Assembly (NCBI RefSeq): GCF_900104515.1
Contig: NZ_FNJL01000033.1
Span: forward strand, 1-64,000
Length of the DNA stretch: 64,000 nucleotides
DNA from: Paracidovorax cattleyae
Lineage (GTDB): Bacteria > Pseudomonadota > Gammaproteobacteria > Burkholderiales > Burkholderiaceae_C
Reading direction: 5' to 3'
A model generated the notes under the pieces. The model did not search any database, was not told the DNA's origin, and saw only the letters and a list, made by a program, of their open reading frames with translations. The first letter of the stretch is position 1, and each line of letters starts with the position of its first letter. A program made the translations under genes and the position numbers. Below are positions 52,298 to 61,001 of the stretch, in pieces.

Positions 52298-53640
52298 GCA
52301 CCCCGGCCCGCATGCGCGCTGGATTCCTTTCGGGCGCTGTCCTGTACGCCCTCGGGCAGGGCTGCACCCTGCTGTTCCAGTGGCTGCTGCTGCGCCAGTT
52401 CGGAATGCAGGGCTATGGGGAAGTGGGGCTGGCGCACCTCGGGCTGCTGACCGTGCTGTTCCTGGCGGACCTCGGCTATGCCTCGCTGTTCCTGCGCGAA
52501 GACCCGGCCTCGGCGGACTGGGTGGTTCGCTGGCGCCGGGCGCTCTGGCACCGCCTGCTGGCCACGCTGGCGCTGGACCTGGCCTGGGTGGCCGGTGCGT
52601 GGTGGCAGTCGGGCGGCCAGGGCGAGGGATTCGCCTACCTGCTGGCCGCGTTGCCGGCCACGCTGCTGGGGCTGGTCGGCTACTCCGCGCCGCTGCTGGC
52701 GCAGGGGCGACGGCTGGCCGGGTTCGGAGTGCAGCAGGTCGCGATGCCGGCAGCCATCGCGGCCTGGCTCGCCCTGCGCGGCATGCCGGGGTGGGAGGGG
52801 GGCATGGGTGCCGGTGTCGCGGTGAGCCTGGGCTATCTGGTCCAGGCCGTTGCCAATGTCGCGGTGTTCGGGGGGCCTCCGCGCCTGCTACTGCCGGAAG
52901 CCGCGGGGGGAGGGCACATGCTGGGAACCGGGCTGCGGCTGTCGGCGCTGGGCATCGCCGGCACGCTGCACGACCGGCTTACCCCGTTCCTGCTGGCCTC
53001 GGCAGCACCTGCGTTCCTGCCGAGGTACCTGTTCCTGGGTTACCTGATCGGTGGCGCGAGCGGGGTCTTCAACCAGTTCAACCGGCTGCTGCTGGCCGAG
53101 GCGCACAACGATCCCGGGGCGCGCTGGACCCGCTCCCTTGTGTCGCTGGTGCTGGCATTGTCGGCGCTGGGCGCGCAGGCCGTGCTGGCGGCGGCCGAGG
53201 CCTGGGGCACTGCGGCGCAGCAGGCCTGGCTGCCCTGGGTGATGCCGGTGCTGGCGACGGGTGCTATCGTCCTGTCGGGCGGCGTGCTGTCGGCCCAACT
53301 GATCGGACGCCACCGCGAGAGCGCGTTGCTGCGCGTCCTGGTGTGCGGCTTCTCGTGCAGCGCACTGCTGCAGCTGGCCGCAGCCGCCTGGCATGCGCCG
53401 CTGCCGCTGCTGTGGAGCCGGCTGCTGTGCATCCTGGGCATTGCCGTGGCCAGCCTGCAACTGTGCGGCCTGCGGCTGCGTCCCGGCGGGCATGCCGCGC
53501 TGTGGTCGTTGCTCCTGGCTGCCGCGCTCTGGCTCGGGGCCGGTGGATGGGTGCTCGCCGCGGTGCTGCTGGTGCCGGTGGCATGGTCCGCCTGGCGCCA
53601 CCGCAGCCTGCTGTACCCGGCGCAGGAGACGCGGCCATGA
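52294..53640 (+). CDS. Oligosaccharide flippase-like membrane protein
   Basis: A 448-residue protein with about twelve membrane helices, of the polysaccharide flippase (MOP) type. The N-terminal FLSGAVLYALGQGCTLLFQW followed by LLLRQFGMQGYGEVGLAHLG is the usual start of Wzx-like proteins. It would move lipid-linked repeat units across the inner membrane. It begins with GTG 52294, overlapping the epimerase stop. Since the fragment at 49493-49951 is broken, this is probably the working flippase of the locus. Confidence 0.82.
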   Translation: MSTPARMRAGFLSGAVLYALGQGCTLLFQWLLLRQFGMQGYGEVGLAHLGLLTVLFLADLGYASLFLREDPASADWVVRWRRALWHRLLATLALDLAWVAGAWWQSGGQGEGFAYLLAALPATLLGLVGYSAPLLAQGRRLAGFGVQQVAMPAAIAAWLALRGMPGWEGGMGAGVAVSLGYLVQAVANVAVFGGPPRLLLPEAAGGGHMLGTGLRLSALGIAGTLHDRLTPFLLASAAPAFLPRYLFLGYLIGGASGVFNQFNRLLLAEAHNDPGARWTRSLVSLVLALSALGAQAVLAAAEAWGTAAQQAWLPWVMPVLATGAIVLSGGVLSAQLIGRHRESALLRVLVCGFSCSALLQLAAAAWHAPLPLLWSRLLCILGIAVASLQLCGLRLRPGGHAALWSLLLAAALWLGAGGWVLAAVLLVPVAWSAWRHRSLLYPAQETRP

Positions 53641-53692
53641 CGAGTGCCGCCATGCCTGGAGGCCACGCGCCGCGATGTGCCTGGAGCCCCCC

Positions 53693-55534
53693 ATGTGCGG
53701 CATAGTCGCGCTGCGCAGCTTCGTGCCCGGCGCGCCGCTGCAGGCGCGGGCGGAGCGCGCGCTCGCGGCGCTGGCCCGGCGCGGCCCGGACGCGCAGGGC
53801 CTGCTGTGCCTGGAACTGCCGGCACCGACCGCGCTCGGCCACCGCCGCCTGTCCATCATCGACCTGAGCAGCGCCGCCACCCAGCCCATGCGCTGCCCGG
53901 ACACCGGCAACGTGGTGGTATTCAACGGCGAGATCTACAACTTCCTGGAACTGCGCAGGGAACTGGAAGGGCTCGGCCACCGGTTCCGCACCGACAGCGA
54001 CACCGAGGTGATCCTGCAGGGCTGGCGTGCCTGGGGCGAGGATTTCTTCCCGCGCTGCAATGGCATGTGGGCGGTGGTGCTGCTGGAGCAGGCGACGGGC
54101 GACCTGGTCTATTGCCGCGACCGGCTCGGGGTGAAGCCGCTGTACCTGCACCACGACGGCCGGCAATTGCTGCTGGCCAGCGAGATCCGCGCGATCGCTG
54201 CGGCCCTGGGCGGGCATCCCGCGCCGAACCCGGGCGCGGTGTTCGATTTCCTGGTCGCGGGCCTGTCGGACCACCGAGGCGAGACTTTCTACGAAGGCAT
54301 CCGCGCGGTGCCGCCGGGCTGGCTGTACCGTGTGTCGCCGACGGGGCGCAGCACGAAGCGCCCGTACCACCGGTGGCCGCATCCCGGGGAAGGGCCGCCG
54401 CTCGACGCCGCCACGGTGCGCGCCCTGCTGCAGGATGCCACGCGCCTGCGGCTGCGCTCCGACGTGCCGAGCGTGGCCCTGCTGTCGGGAGGCCTCGACA
54501 GCTCCATCCTGACGCGCATCGGCCTGCAGGCGGGCGCGGCGCCGCGCACCTGTTTCGAAGGGGCATTCACCTATGGCTACAGCGATGCGGCACACGCCGG
54601 CTTCGACGAGGTCGGCGCCGCGGCCGCGTCGATGGCTGAATGGGGCCATGCCGACCGCCACCACGTGCACCGCGCGCATGCACTGCCGGACGTGCACGAA
54701 CTGCGGGCCCTGGTGGAGGCGCAGGAGGAGCCTTTCTGCACCCCGTCCATCCTGGCCAGCTTCCGGATGTACCGGGCGATCCGCGAGGCGGGCTACAAGG
54801 TCGTGCTCAATGGCGAGGGCGCGGACGAACTGTTCGGCGGCTATGTGCGGCTGTACCTGGCCCTGTCCGCGCGGAGCGCGCTGCGCGGCCTGAGGCTCCC
54901 CACGCTGGTGCGGCTGCTGGCCAGTGGCGCGGTGGACGCGCGGCTGCTGCTCAATCGCCTGGCCTGGGACTTTCCGGCCCTGCCGCTGGGCGCGCTGCTG
55001 CGGCGGCATCGGCCGAGCGTGGCCAGCATGTCGGAGGCCCTGTGGCATGACCAGGCGCCGCGCCTGGAGGCCCTGCAGGCGGATCGCCGGGGCGATGCGC
55101 AGACGCGCATGCGTGGGGACGTGCTGGCGACCAACCTGCCGATGGTGCTGCGCATGACCGACCGCAACAGCATGCATTCCGGCGTGGAGGTGCGGGCGCC
55201 TTTCCTGGACTACCGGCTGGTGGAGCGCGCCCTCGCCACGCCCGCCCACCTGCGCATGGGTGACTACCACGGCAAGGCACTGCTGCGGCAGGCCTTCGCC
55301 GCCGATGTGCCGCCGCGCATCGCGGGCCAGCGCAAGAGCACCGGCTTCGGCCACGCCGAGCAGTTCCTGGTGGACCGCATGCCCCTGCAGGAGGCCCTCG
55401 CGTCGCTTCCACCGGGCCTGGGTGATTTCCTCGATCTGCCGCGATTGCGCCGTGAACTGGCCACCGGGCGCGCCCACAGCACGCTGTGGCTCGCGGTGTC
55501 GGTCGCGCTGTGGCATGGGAGCGTGTATGGGTAG
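53693..55534 (+). CDS. asnB: Asparagine synthase (glutamine-hydrolysing), AsnB type
   Basis: A 613-residue two-domain enzyme. It starts MCGIVALRSF, so Cys2 is the glutaminase nucleophile; RRGPDAQG and VVFNGEIYNFLELRRELEG follow in the amidotransferase half. The synthetase half has VALLSGGLDSSILTRIGLQA near residue 268 and LNGEGADELFGGYVR. Copies like this occur in exopolysaccharide loci and may amidate a sugar acid or an envelope component. It contrasts with the cyclase-type homologue at 37898-39820, which lacks Cys2. A GGAG site lies ten bases before the ATG. Confidence 0.95.
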   Translation: MCGIVALRSFVPGAPLQARAERALAALARRGPDAQGLLCLELPAPTALGHRRLSIIDLSSAATQPMRCPDTGNVVVFNGEIYNFLELRRELEGLGHRFRTDSDTEVILQGWRAWGEDFFPRCNGMWAVVLLEQATGDLVYCRDRLGVKPLYLHHDGRQLLLASEIRAIAAALGGHPAPNPGAVFDFLVAGLSDHRGETFYEGIRAVPPGWLYRVSPTGRSTKRPYHRWPHPGEGPPLDAATVRALLQDATRLRLRSDVPSVALLSGGLDSSILTRIGLQAGAAPRTCFEGAFTYGYSDAAHAGFDEVGAAAASMAEWGHADRHHVHRAHALPDVHELRALVEAQEEPFCTPSILASFRMYRAIREAGYKVVLNGEGADELFGGYVRLYLALSARSALRGLRLPTLVRLLASGAVDARLLLNRLAWDFPALPLGALLRRHRPSVASMSEALWHDQAPRLEALQADRRGDAQTRMRGDVLATNLPMVLRMTDRNSMHSGVEVRAPFLDYRLVERALATPAHLRMGDYHGKALLRQAFAADVPPRIAGQRKSTGFGHAEQFLVDRMPLQEALASLPPGLGDFLDLPRLRRELATGRAHSTLWLAVSVALWHGSVYG

Positions 55535-55563
55535 CCGCGCCGGCACGTGGGAAGGAGCGGGCC

Positions 55564-56562
55564 ATGGCAGCTGAGTGGGCGCCCGACGACGGCCGCTGCC
55601 GCTGCTGCGGCGCGACGGGCGCGCAGCGCTCCGTCTGGCCCGAGGCATATGCCGGCAGCGGGCAGGAACTGCGCCGCTGCGGCTGGTGCGCTGCGGCGTA
55701 TCTGGCACCGGATTTCACCGATGCATCGCTGGCGCGATTCTATGCGGGCGACTACCGCAGGCTGTTCCCGGCGGAGGTGCCCTGGCGCAGCGAGGAGCGG
55801 TTCTTCGCCTGGCGCGGCGACCGTCCCGTCGCCCGGCAGCGGCTGGCACGCATCGCTCCTGCACTGGCCCACGGCGCACGCCTGTTCGAGATGGGGCCGG
55901 GATTCGGGGCGTTCCTTGGCGTGGCGGCGGCGCAGCGGCCGGATCTGCAGCTGTCGGCCAGCGAGCCCGACCGGGCGCACCGCGAGCGCCTGCTCGATGG
56001 CGCGAGAGTGTGTTTCCTGCCCCGGTGGGAGGCACTCGCTGGCGGCGAAACCGATGCCGTGGTCGCCTTCCACGTGCTGGAGCATCTGCCGGACCCGCGG
56101 GCTTTTCTGGAAGACCTGGGGCATATCCTCGCACCGGGCGGGCAGGCCTGGATCGAGGTGCCGGACGTGATGAGCGGCTGGCGTTCGCGCAACTACGTGC
56201 ATCCGGCGCACCTCAGCTATTTTTCCGCACCGCTGCTGCGGCGGCTGGCCGTCGCCGCCGGCCTGGAGGTGGTCCATTGCGGCGCATGGCAGGGCGGCGG
56301 GGTGCTGGCGGAAAACCTGTGGGTGCAGTTGCGGCGCCCGGACGGGGGCTGCGTTCCCGCCCCCGTGGAGCCCGCGTCCGCGGAAGAAATCCACCACCTG
56401 GACGTGCGCCTGGACAGCGTGCGCTGGGGTGCGCGGGACCGCGCACGGCGCCTGCTCAAGCGTGCGGTCGTGCGGCTGTTCGGCAGCGGGCTGCCCGGTG
56501 AACTGCAGCGCTGGCGGAACCGCCGGCGCATGGCGCGAGAGGAGGGCGATGCGGTTTCCTGA
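55564..56562 (+). CDS. SAM-dependent methyltransferase with zinc-ribbon N terminus
   Basis: A 332-residue protein. An N-terminal cysteine cluster (CRCCGATG near residue 12 and RRCGWCAAAYL near residue 40) resembles the zinc-binding domain of sugar C-methyltransferases. The SAM domain begins LFEMGPGFGAFLGVAAAQRP near residue 102, with VVAFHVLEHLPDPRAFL as the post-motif. It probably methylates a nucleotide sugar or polysaccharide. ATG 55564 has a GGAAGGAG site. The gene overlaps the next one by 14 bases. Confidence 0.85.
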   Translation: MAAEWAPDDGRCRCCGATGAQRSVWPEAYAGSGQELRRCGWCAAAYLAPDFTDASLARFYAGDYRRLFPAEVPWRSEERFFAWRGDRPVARQRLARIAPALAHGARLFEMGPGFGAFLGVAAAQRPDLQLSASEPDRAHRERLLDGARVCFLPRWEALAGGETDAVVAFHVLEHLPDPRAFLEDLGHILAPGGQAWIEVPDVMSGWRSRNYVHPAHLSYFSAPLLRRLAVAAGLEVVHCGAWQGGGVLAENLWVQLRRPDGGCVPAPVEPASAEEIHHLDVRLDSVRWGARDRARRLLKRAVVRLFGSGLPGELQRWRNRRRMAREEGDAVS

Positions 56563-57811
56563 ATTCCGGCAGGCCTTGCTCGACCAATACGGCGAAGAAG
56601 CCGCCGATACGCGCCACGAGGCCTATTTCCTGGCACGCAGGGGCGGCATGGCCGTGCTGCGCGCCCTGCTTGCGGCCTTGCGCGATGCGTGGCTCTGCTG
56701 GAGGCTGCCCGCGGAACCGGAACCTGAATCATTGGGCGGCTGGGTGGCCCTGGCCACGCTGCCGGGCAGCAATGGCTGGGCTGCGCTGGCCCCGTGCGTG
56801 GCCGACCTCGCGCAGCGCGGCATCGCCTGCTCCGTGCTGATGCACCCCCGCCTGCGCGGGCGGGTCGCGGGGCGGGAGCCCGCACGGCCTTCCGCGCAGG
56901 CCTGGCGGCATGCGCTCGGCGCCTGGAGGCTGCGTGCCCTGCAAGACGGGGTACCGGCCGTTTCGCCCTGGCTGGTGCGCAGTTGCGTGTTCCGGCAGCG
57001 CCTGTGGCGCGGGGCCTGGGAGCGGACGCTCGCTGCCCATCCGGGCGGAACGCTGCTGCTGCACAATGATTTCGATCTGTATGCGGTGGCCCTGCTGCGG
57101 GCTGCGGGCACGGGCTGGCGCAGCGTGTGTGTCCAGCATGGCTTGCCAACGGATGAGTTTTTCCCGGCGCGCGCTCAGCGCCATGTGCTGTGGGGCCCGA
57201 GCAGCGCCGAGGTCTATGCGCGGCACGGCGTGGCAGCGCACGCGCTCGGCTACGGCCCTGTACGCGCGATCCACCGTGCCCCGGGAGCTCCCGTGCCCGC
57301 GGCCCTGTACCTGGTGTCGCAGACGCACACACCGATTTACGGCCGCCCGCTCGCGGCGGAGTTCCTGGCGCTGGCGCGGAAACTCGCGCAGGACCGGCCG
57401 GGAGGCCTGACACTGCAGATCCTGCTGCATCCCGAAGAGGTGCGCGGCGGCCATCCCTATGCCGGAACGGAACTGGCGCCGTTGTGCCGGCAGCCCCCGC
57501 ATGCGCCGCTCGCGGCGGGTGGGCCGCCGGCAGTGGTGGCCGGCTTCTGCTCCACCGCGCTGCTGGAAGCGGCGGCTTGCGGCCATTACGTGGTCGGCAT
57601 GGACTGGCCCGCCGCCGCTTCGGCCGGAGCCCAGGCCGTGGGCCGCCCTGCGCGGCAGGTGGCCGATGCGCCGGCCCTGTCCGCCCTGGTCCGCCAGCTG
57701 TGCGGCGACGCCGGAGAGCGCGCCGCCTTCCTGGCGCAGCAGTCGTGCTGGCTGCAGCGCAGCTTCGATGCCGACCCCGAATGGCCGCACCGCCCGGGAC
57801 GCGCACCATGA
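56549..57811 (+). CDS. Putative glycosyltransferase / capsule-type protein
   Basis: A 420-residue soluble protein of uncertain family. GGTLLLHNDFDLYAVALLRA, SVCVQHGLPTDEFFPARAQR, then VLWGPSSAEVYARHGV and a late GFCSTALLEAAACGHYVVG resemble capsule polysaccharide and glycosyltransferase-B proteins that use a nucleotide sugar. Catalytic residues cannot be assigned. ATG 56549 has a strong GGAGGG site inside the 3' end of the methyltransferase gene. Its stop overlaps the next ATG by four bases. Its position between methyltransferase and polymerase supports a polysaccharide role. Confidence 0.6.
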   Translation: MRFPEFRQALLDQYGEEAADTRHEAYFLARRGGMAVLRALLAALRDAWLCWRLPAEPEPESLGGWVALATLPGSNGWAALAPCVADLAQRGIACSVLMHPRLRGRVAGREPARPSAQAWRHALGAWRLRALQDGVPAVSPWLVRSCVFRQRLWRGAWERTLAAHPGGTLLLHNDFDLYAVALLRAAGTGWRSVCVQHGLPTDEFFPARAQRHVLWGPSSAEVYARHGVAAHALGYGPVRAIHRAPGAPVPAALYLVSQTHTPIYGRPLAAEFLALARKLAQDRPGGLTLQILLHPEEVRGGHPYAGTELAPLCRQPPHAPLAAGGPPAVVAGFCSTALLEAAACGHYVVGMDWPAAASAGAQAVGRPARQVADAPALSALVRQLCGDAGERAAFLAQQSCWLQRSFDADPEWPHRPGRAP

Positions 57812-59143
57812 GGCGGCTCGGACTGGTGCTGGTGATCCTCTGGATCCACGCAGGTGATCTGCTGGTGGCCTGGCTGTACGGTGGCGGCGCCTGGCCGGAA
57901 GCCGCGCTGCTGCGGCCCGCCCGCGACGCGGCACTGCTGTCGCTGGCGGTGGCGGGCCTGCTGACCGCGCGCATGCCGCGCGCGCTGCTGGTGTCGGTGC
58001 TGGGGTTCTGCGCGCTCGCCGCGGCGTATGCGCCGGCCGGCTACCTGCATGGCCTGCCGGTCGGCATCGTGCTCGGATCCCTGGGCGTCGTGCTGGTGCC
58101 CATGCTGTTCCTGCTGGCCGGCCATGCCTGCATGCCGCATCCGCAGGACCTGCGCCTGGCCGTGCGCTGCCTCGTGTGGCTGGGCGTGGCCAGTGCCGTG
58201 TTCGGCGCCTGGGACCTGGCCCATACGGATTTCTGGGTGCGGAGCGTGCGGCTGCCGGATTACATGTTCGACACCAAGGGCGTCCAGCCCCGGGATACCG
58301 AGCCCGAAACCGGCCTGCCGTGGAACTTCTTCGGTGGCGAGCCCCTTGCGCGCCGTGCCGGCGGCCTGCTGGCCGCACCCCTCGCGCAAGGCCAGTTCCT
58401 GGTGACCGCGGCCCTGGCGGCACTGGCGCTGTGGCAGCGCCGCCGGCCGTGGCGGGCCCTGCTGGCGTGCGCCGGCCTGCTCGCAGGAGTCTGGATGTCC
58501 GGCACCCGCGGCGCGATGCTGGCGGGCATCGTTGCCGTGCTGGGCTATCTCGTGACGTCGCGGGGGCTGGTCCGCTCGGCGCCCGCGCGGGGGGCTGCTG
58601 GCCGGTGGCGTGCTGCTGGCCTTGGCGATGGCATCCTATGGCATCGTGGTGAGTTCGATGAAATTCCGGGACGGCTCCACCATCGGCCACTGGTGGGCGC
58701 TCCAGCGCAACCTGGCCGATCTGCACCAGGTGCTGCTGCTGGGCGGCGGGGTGGGACGCCAGGGCGCGCTCGCCGCACGCCAGTCGCTGACCGATCTGGG
58801 CGGCGGGGAAGGCGCGCTGTTCAGCATCGCCTACCAGATGGGCGTGCCCGCTGCGCTGCTGTTCCTGGCCTTCGTGGCATGGTGCCTGCGCAGGCTGTGG
58901 CGGGCGTACCGGCTCCATCGCGACCCGGTCGTGCTGGCGGCGTTCTGGCTGCTGTGCGGCATGATGACCACCTTCGTATCCTCCGACAACGGGCTCACGG
59001 TGTCCGGGGCCGGCGGGTTCTGGCTGCTGCTCGGCGGCGTGCTGCGCCATTGCGCGTCCGGCCGAGCGCAGCGGCCGGACGAAGCCGGGAGCGGGATGGC
59101 CGGGCCGCGAGGCCGGACGGCGTCGGGCGCGGCGGGAGGGTGA
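57808..59143 (+). pseudogene. O-antigen polymerase/ligase (Wzy/WaaL-like), frameshifted
   Basis: The first 260 codons from ATG 57808 encode a multi-helix protein (LGLVLVILWIHAGDLLVAWL and onward) up to GIVAVLGYLVTSRGLV. The frame is then lost. The same type of protein continues one frame over from about 58,595 with LALAMASYGIVVSSMKFRDG, the loop LADLHQVLLLGGGVGRQGAL and the last helices to a stop at 59143. The switch falls in a run of six G residues at 58589-58594. It is a mutation, a phase-variable tract or a sequencing error. A second, intact polymerase/ligase lies at 60998-62296. Confidence 0.75.
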
Positions 59144-59148
59144 ACCGG

Positions 59149-60222
59149 ATGCGGATATTGCACGTCTACAAGGATTTCGCGCCGCATGCCGGCGGCGGCG
59201 GCGTGGCCCGCCACATCCACGGCCTTGCGGTACTCGCCGCGCAGGCCGGGCATACGCCGCGCGTGGCGGCTCCCAGGGCCGAGGAGGGCACTGCCCATGG
59301 CTATGCCGCGGTGCGGGCCGAAGCCTGGCAGCTCTGGGAGCAGGTCGGGTGGGCAGACGTGGTGCACGTCCACGGCGCGCGCACGCCCATCGCGGCCTGG
59401 GCCGCGTTGCTGGCGCGGCTGCGCGGCCGGCGGGTGGTCTATACGCCGCATTGCTACTACGACGACGATCCCGGCCCGGCCAAGCGCCTGCGCAAGCGCT
59501 GCTGGGACCTGCTGGCCGAGCGCAGGCTGCTGCGCGGCGCGGACCGCGTGGTGCTGCTGTCGGACCACTGGGTGGATTACCTCCGGCATCGCGGCATGGC
59601 GCCCGGCGATCCGGTGGTCCTGCCCAATGCCGTGCTGGAGGCCGAGCTGGCAGCGCCCCCGGCCTCCGCACCCCGCCTGGAAGGCACCCCCGCGCTGCTG
59701 TCCGTGGGGCGCCTGGATGCGGTCAAGCGGCTGCACGATGCCATCGCGGTGCTGGCCGAGCCCGGGATGGAGGCGGCGGTACTGCACCTGGTGGGGCGGG
59801 GGCCGGACCGCGCGCGGCTGGAGGAGGCCGCCCGCTCGCGGGGCGTGGCCGCGCGCGTGCGTTTTCACGGCTTCATCGACGATGCCGGCGTGGCCGAGAT
59901 GGCCGCAGGTGCGGACGTTTTCGTGATGCCGTCGGCCGTGGAGGGGATGCCGACGGTGCTGATCGAGATGCTGCTGCTCGGCTGTCCGGTCGTGGCCAGC
60001 GACATCCCGGGCAATCGCCCGATTCTGGAAGAGGCAGGCCTGACCGGCGCCCTGTACCCGACGGGCGATGTGGCGGCTTTTGCCGCGCGCGTCCGGCAGC
60101 AGGGGCAGCACCGGGTGGCTCCCTGCATCGCCGCGCGCATCCGTGCCTGCTTCACCTGGGAAGGCCTGCGGCCCCGCGTGCTCGCGCTCTACGGCGCGCT
60201 CGTCCGGGAGGCTGCGTCTTGA
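59149..60222 (+). CDS. Glycosyltransferase family 4
   Basis: A 357-residue GT-B glycosyltransferase. The N terminus MRILHVYKDFAPHAGGGGVA with the glycine-rich acceptor loop is typical of GT4. The donor domain has LLSVGRLDAVKRLHDAIAVL near residue 190, RVRFHGFIDDAGVAEM, and the EX7E-type segment PSAVEGMPTVLIEMLLLGCP. It adds a sugar to the growing lipid-linked unit. ATG 59149 has GGAGGG upstream; a GTG at 59140 overlapping the previous stop is an alternative. Confidence 0.93.
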   Translation: MRILHVYKDFAPHAGGGGVARHIHGLAVLAAQAGHTPRVAAPRAEEGTAHGYAAVRAEAWQLWEQVGWADVVHVHGARTPIAAWAALLARLRGRRVVYTPHCYYDDDPGPAKRLRKRCWDLLAERRLLRGADRVVLLSDHWVDYLRHRGMAPGDPVVLPNAVLEAELAAPPASAPRLEGTPALLSVGRLDAVKRLHDAIAVLAEPGMEAAVLHLVGRGPDRARLEEAARSRGVAARVRFHGFIDDAGVAEMAAGADVFVMPSAVEGMPTVLIEMLLLGCPVVASDIPGNRPILEEAGLTGALYPTGDVAAFAARVRQQGQHRVAPCIAARIRACFTWEGLRPRVLALYGALVREAAS

Positions 60223-61001
60223 CCGCGCGGCCGTCCCGCCTGCGTTTTTTCGGCGGTCCGCTGGACATGGTGGCTCCGGAAGAACTGCTGCAGCGCGCGC
60301 AGGCTGCCGCGGACAGCGGCGCGCGGATCCGCATCGAAGGGCTGAACGTGGCCAAGCTGGTCGATGCGCGCGCGCAGCCGCTGCTGCGCCAGGCACTGGA
60401 GGAGGCCGAACTGGTCCACATCGACGGCAGCGGCATCGGCATCGGCCTGCGCTGGCTGGGCGCTTCGCCGCCGCCGCGGCGCGCGGGTATCGACCTGATG
60501 CAGGACCTGTGCGCCCAGGCCGCCCGCTCCGGCGCCGGCGTCTATCTGCTGGGCGCGCGGCCGGCCGTGGTGGAGGCCGCGGCCGCCCGCCTGGGCGCGG
60601 CCTGCCCTGGATTGCGCATTGCCGGCGCTCGGGACGGTTACTTCGACGATGCCGAAGCCCCCCGGATCGTGCAGGAGATCCGCGCCTCGGGTGCACGCTA
60701 CCTCTTCATCGGCATGAGTTCGCCCCGCAAGGAGCTGTTCCTGCAGCGGCACTGGCCCGACCTGGGCGCGGCGGTCGCCATGGGCGTGGGCGGGTCCTTC
60801 GACGTGCTGTCCGGGATGCTGCCGAGGGCTCCCCACTGGATGCAGCGGCTCGGCATGGAATGGGTGTTCCGGCTGATCCAGGAGCCGCGTCGCCTGGCAT
60901 GGCGCTATCTGCGCACCAATGCGGTTTTCCTGATGTTGCTGCTGCGTGCCCGCCTGAGCCGGCGCTACCGTGCGCAGGCGCTCCTGCCTTCCGGGCCATG
61001 A
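60219..61001 (+). CDS. WecB/TagA/CpsF-family glycosyltransferase
   Basis: A 260-residue GT26 enzyme. Typical parts are LVHIDGSGIGIGLRWLG, GVYLLGARPAVVEAAAARLG, GYFDDAEAPRIVQEI and FIGMSSPRKELFLQRHWPDL, then AVAMGVGGSFDVLSGMLPRA. These enzymes transfer N-acetylmannosamine(uronic acid) or similar sugars to a lipid-linked acceptor. The start appears to be TTG 60219 within TTGA overlapping the preceding stop, with GGGAGG seven to eight bases upstream; no ATG lies before the conserved core. Its stop overlaps the next ATG. Confidence 0.92.
   Translation: MTARPSRLRFFGGPLDMVAPEELLQRAQAAADSGARIRIEGLNVAKLVDARAQPLLRQALEEAELVHIDGSGIGIGLRWLGASPPPRRAGIDLMQDLCAQAARSGAGVYLLGARPAVVEAAAARLGAACPGLRIAGARDGYFDDAEAPRIVQEIRASGARYLFIGMSSPRKELFLQRHWPDLGAAVAMGVGGSFDVLSGMLPRAPHWMQRLGMEWVFRLIQEPRRLAWRYLRTNAVFLMLLLRARLSRRYRAQALLPSGP

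Noticed and set aside
53693-55534. Second lasso cyclase
   Set aside because: Cys2 and full glutaminase motifs are present and the gene is embedded in polysaccharide genes, so it is AsnB type.
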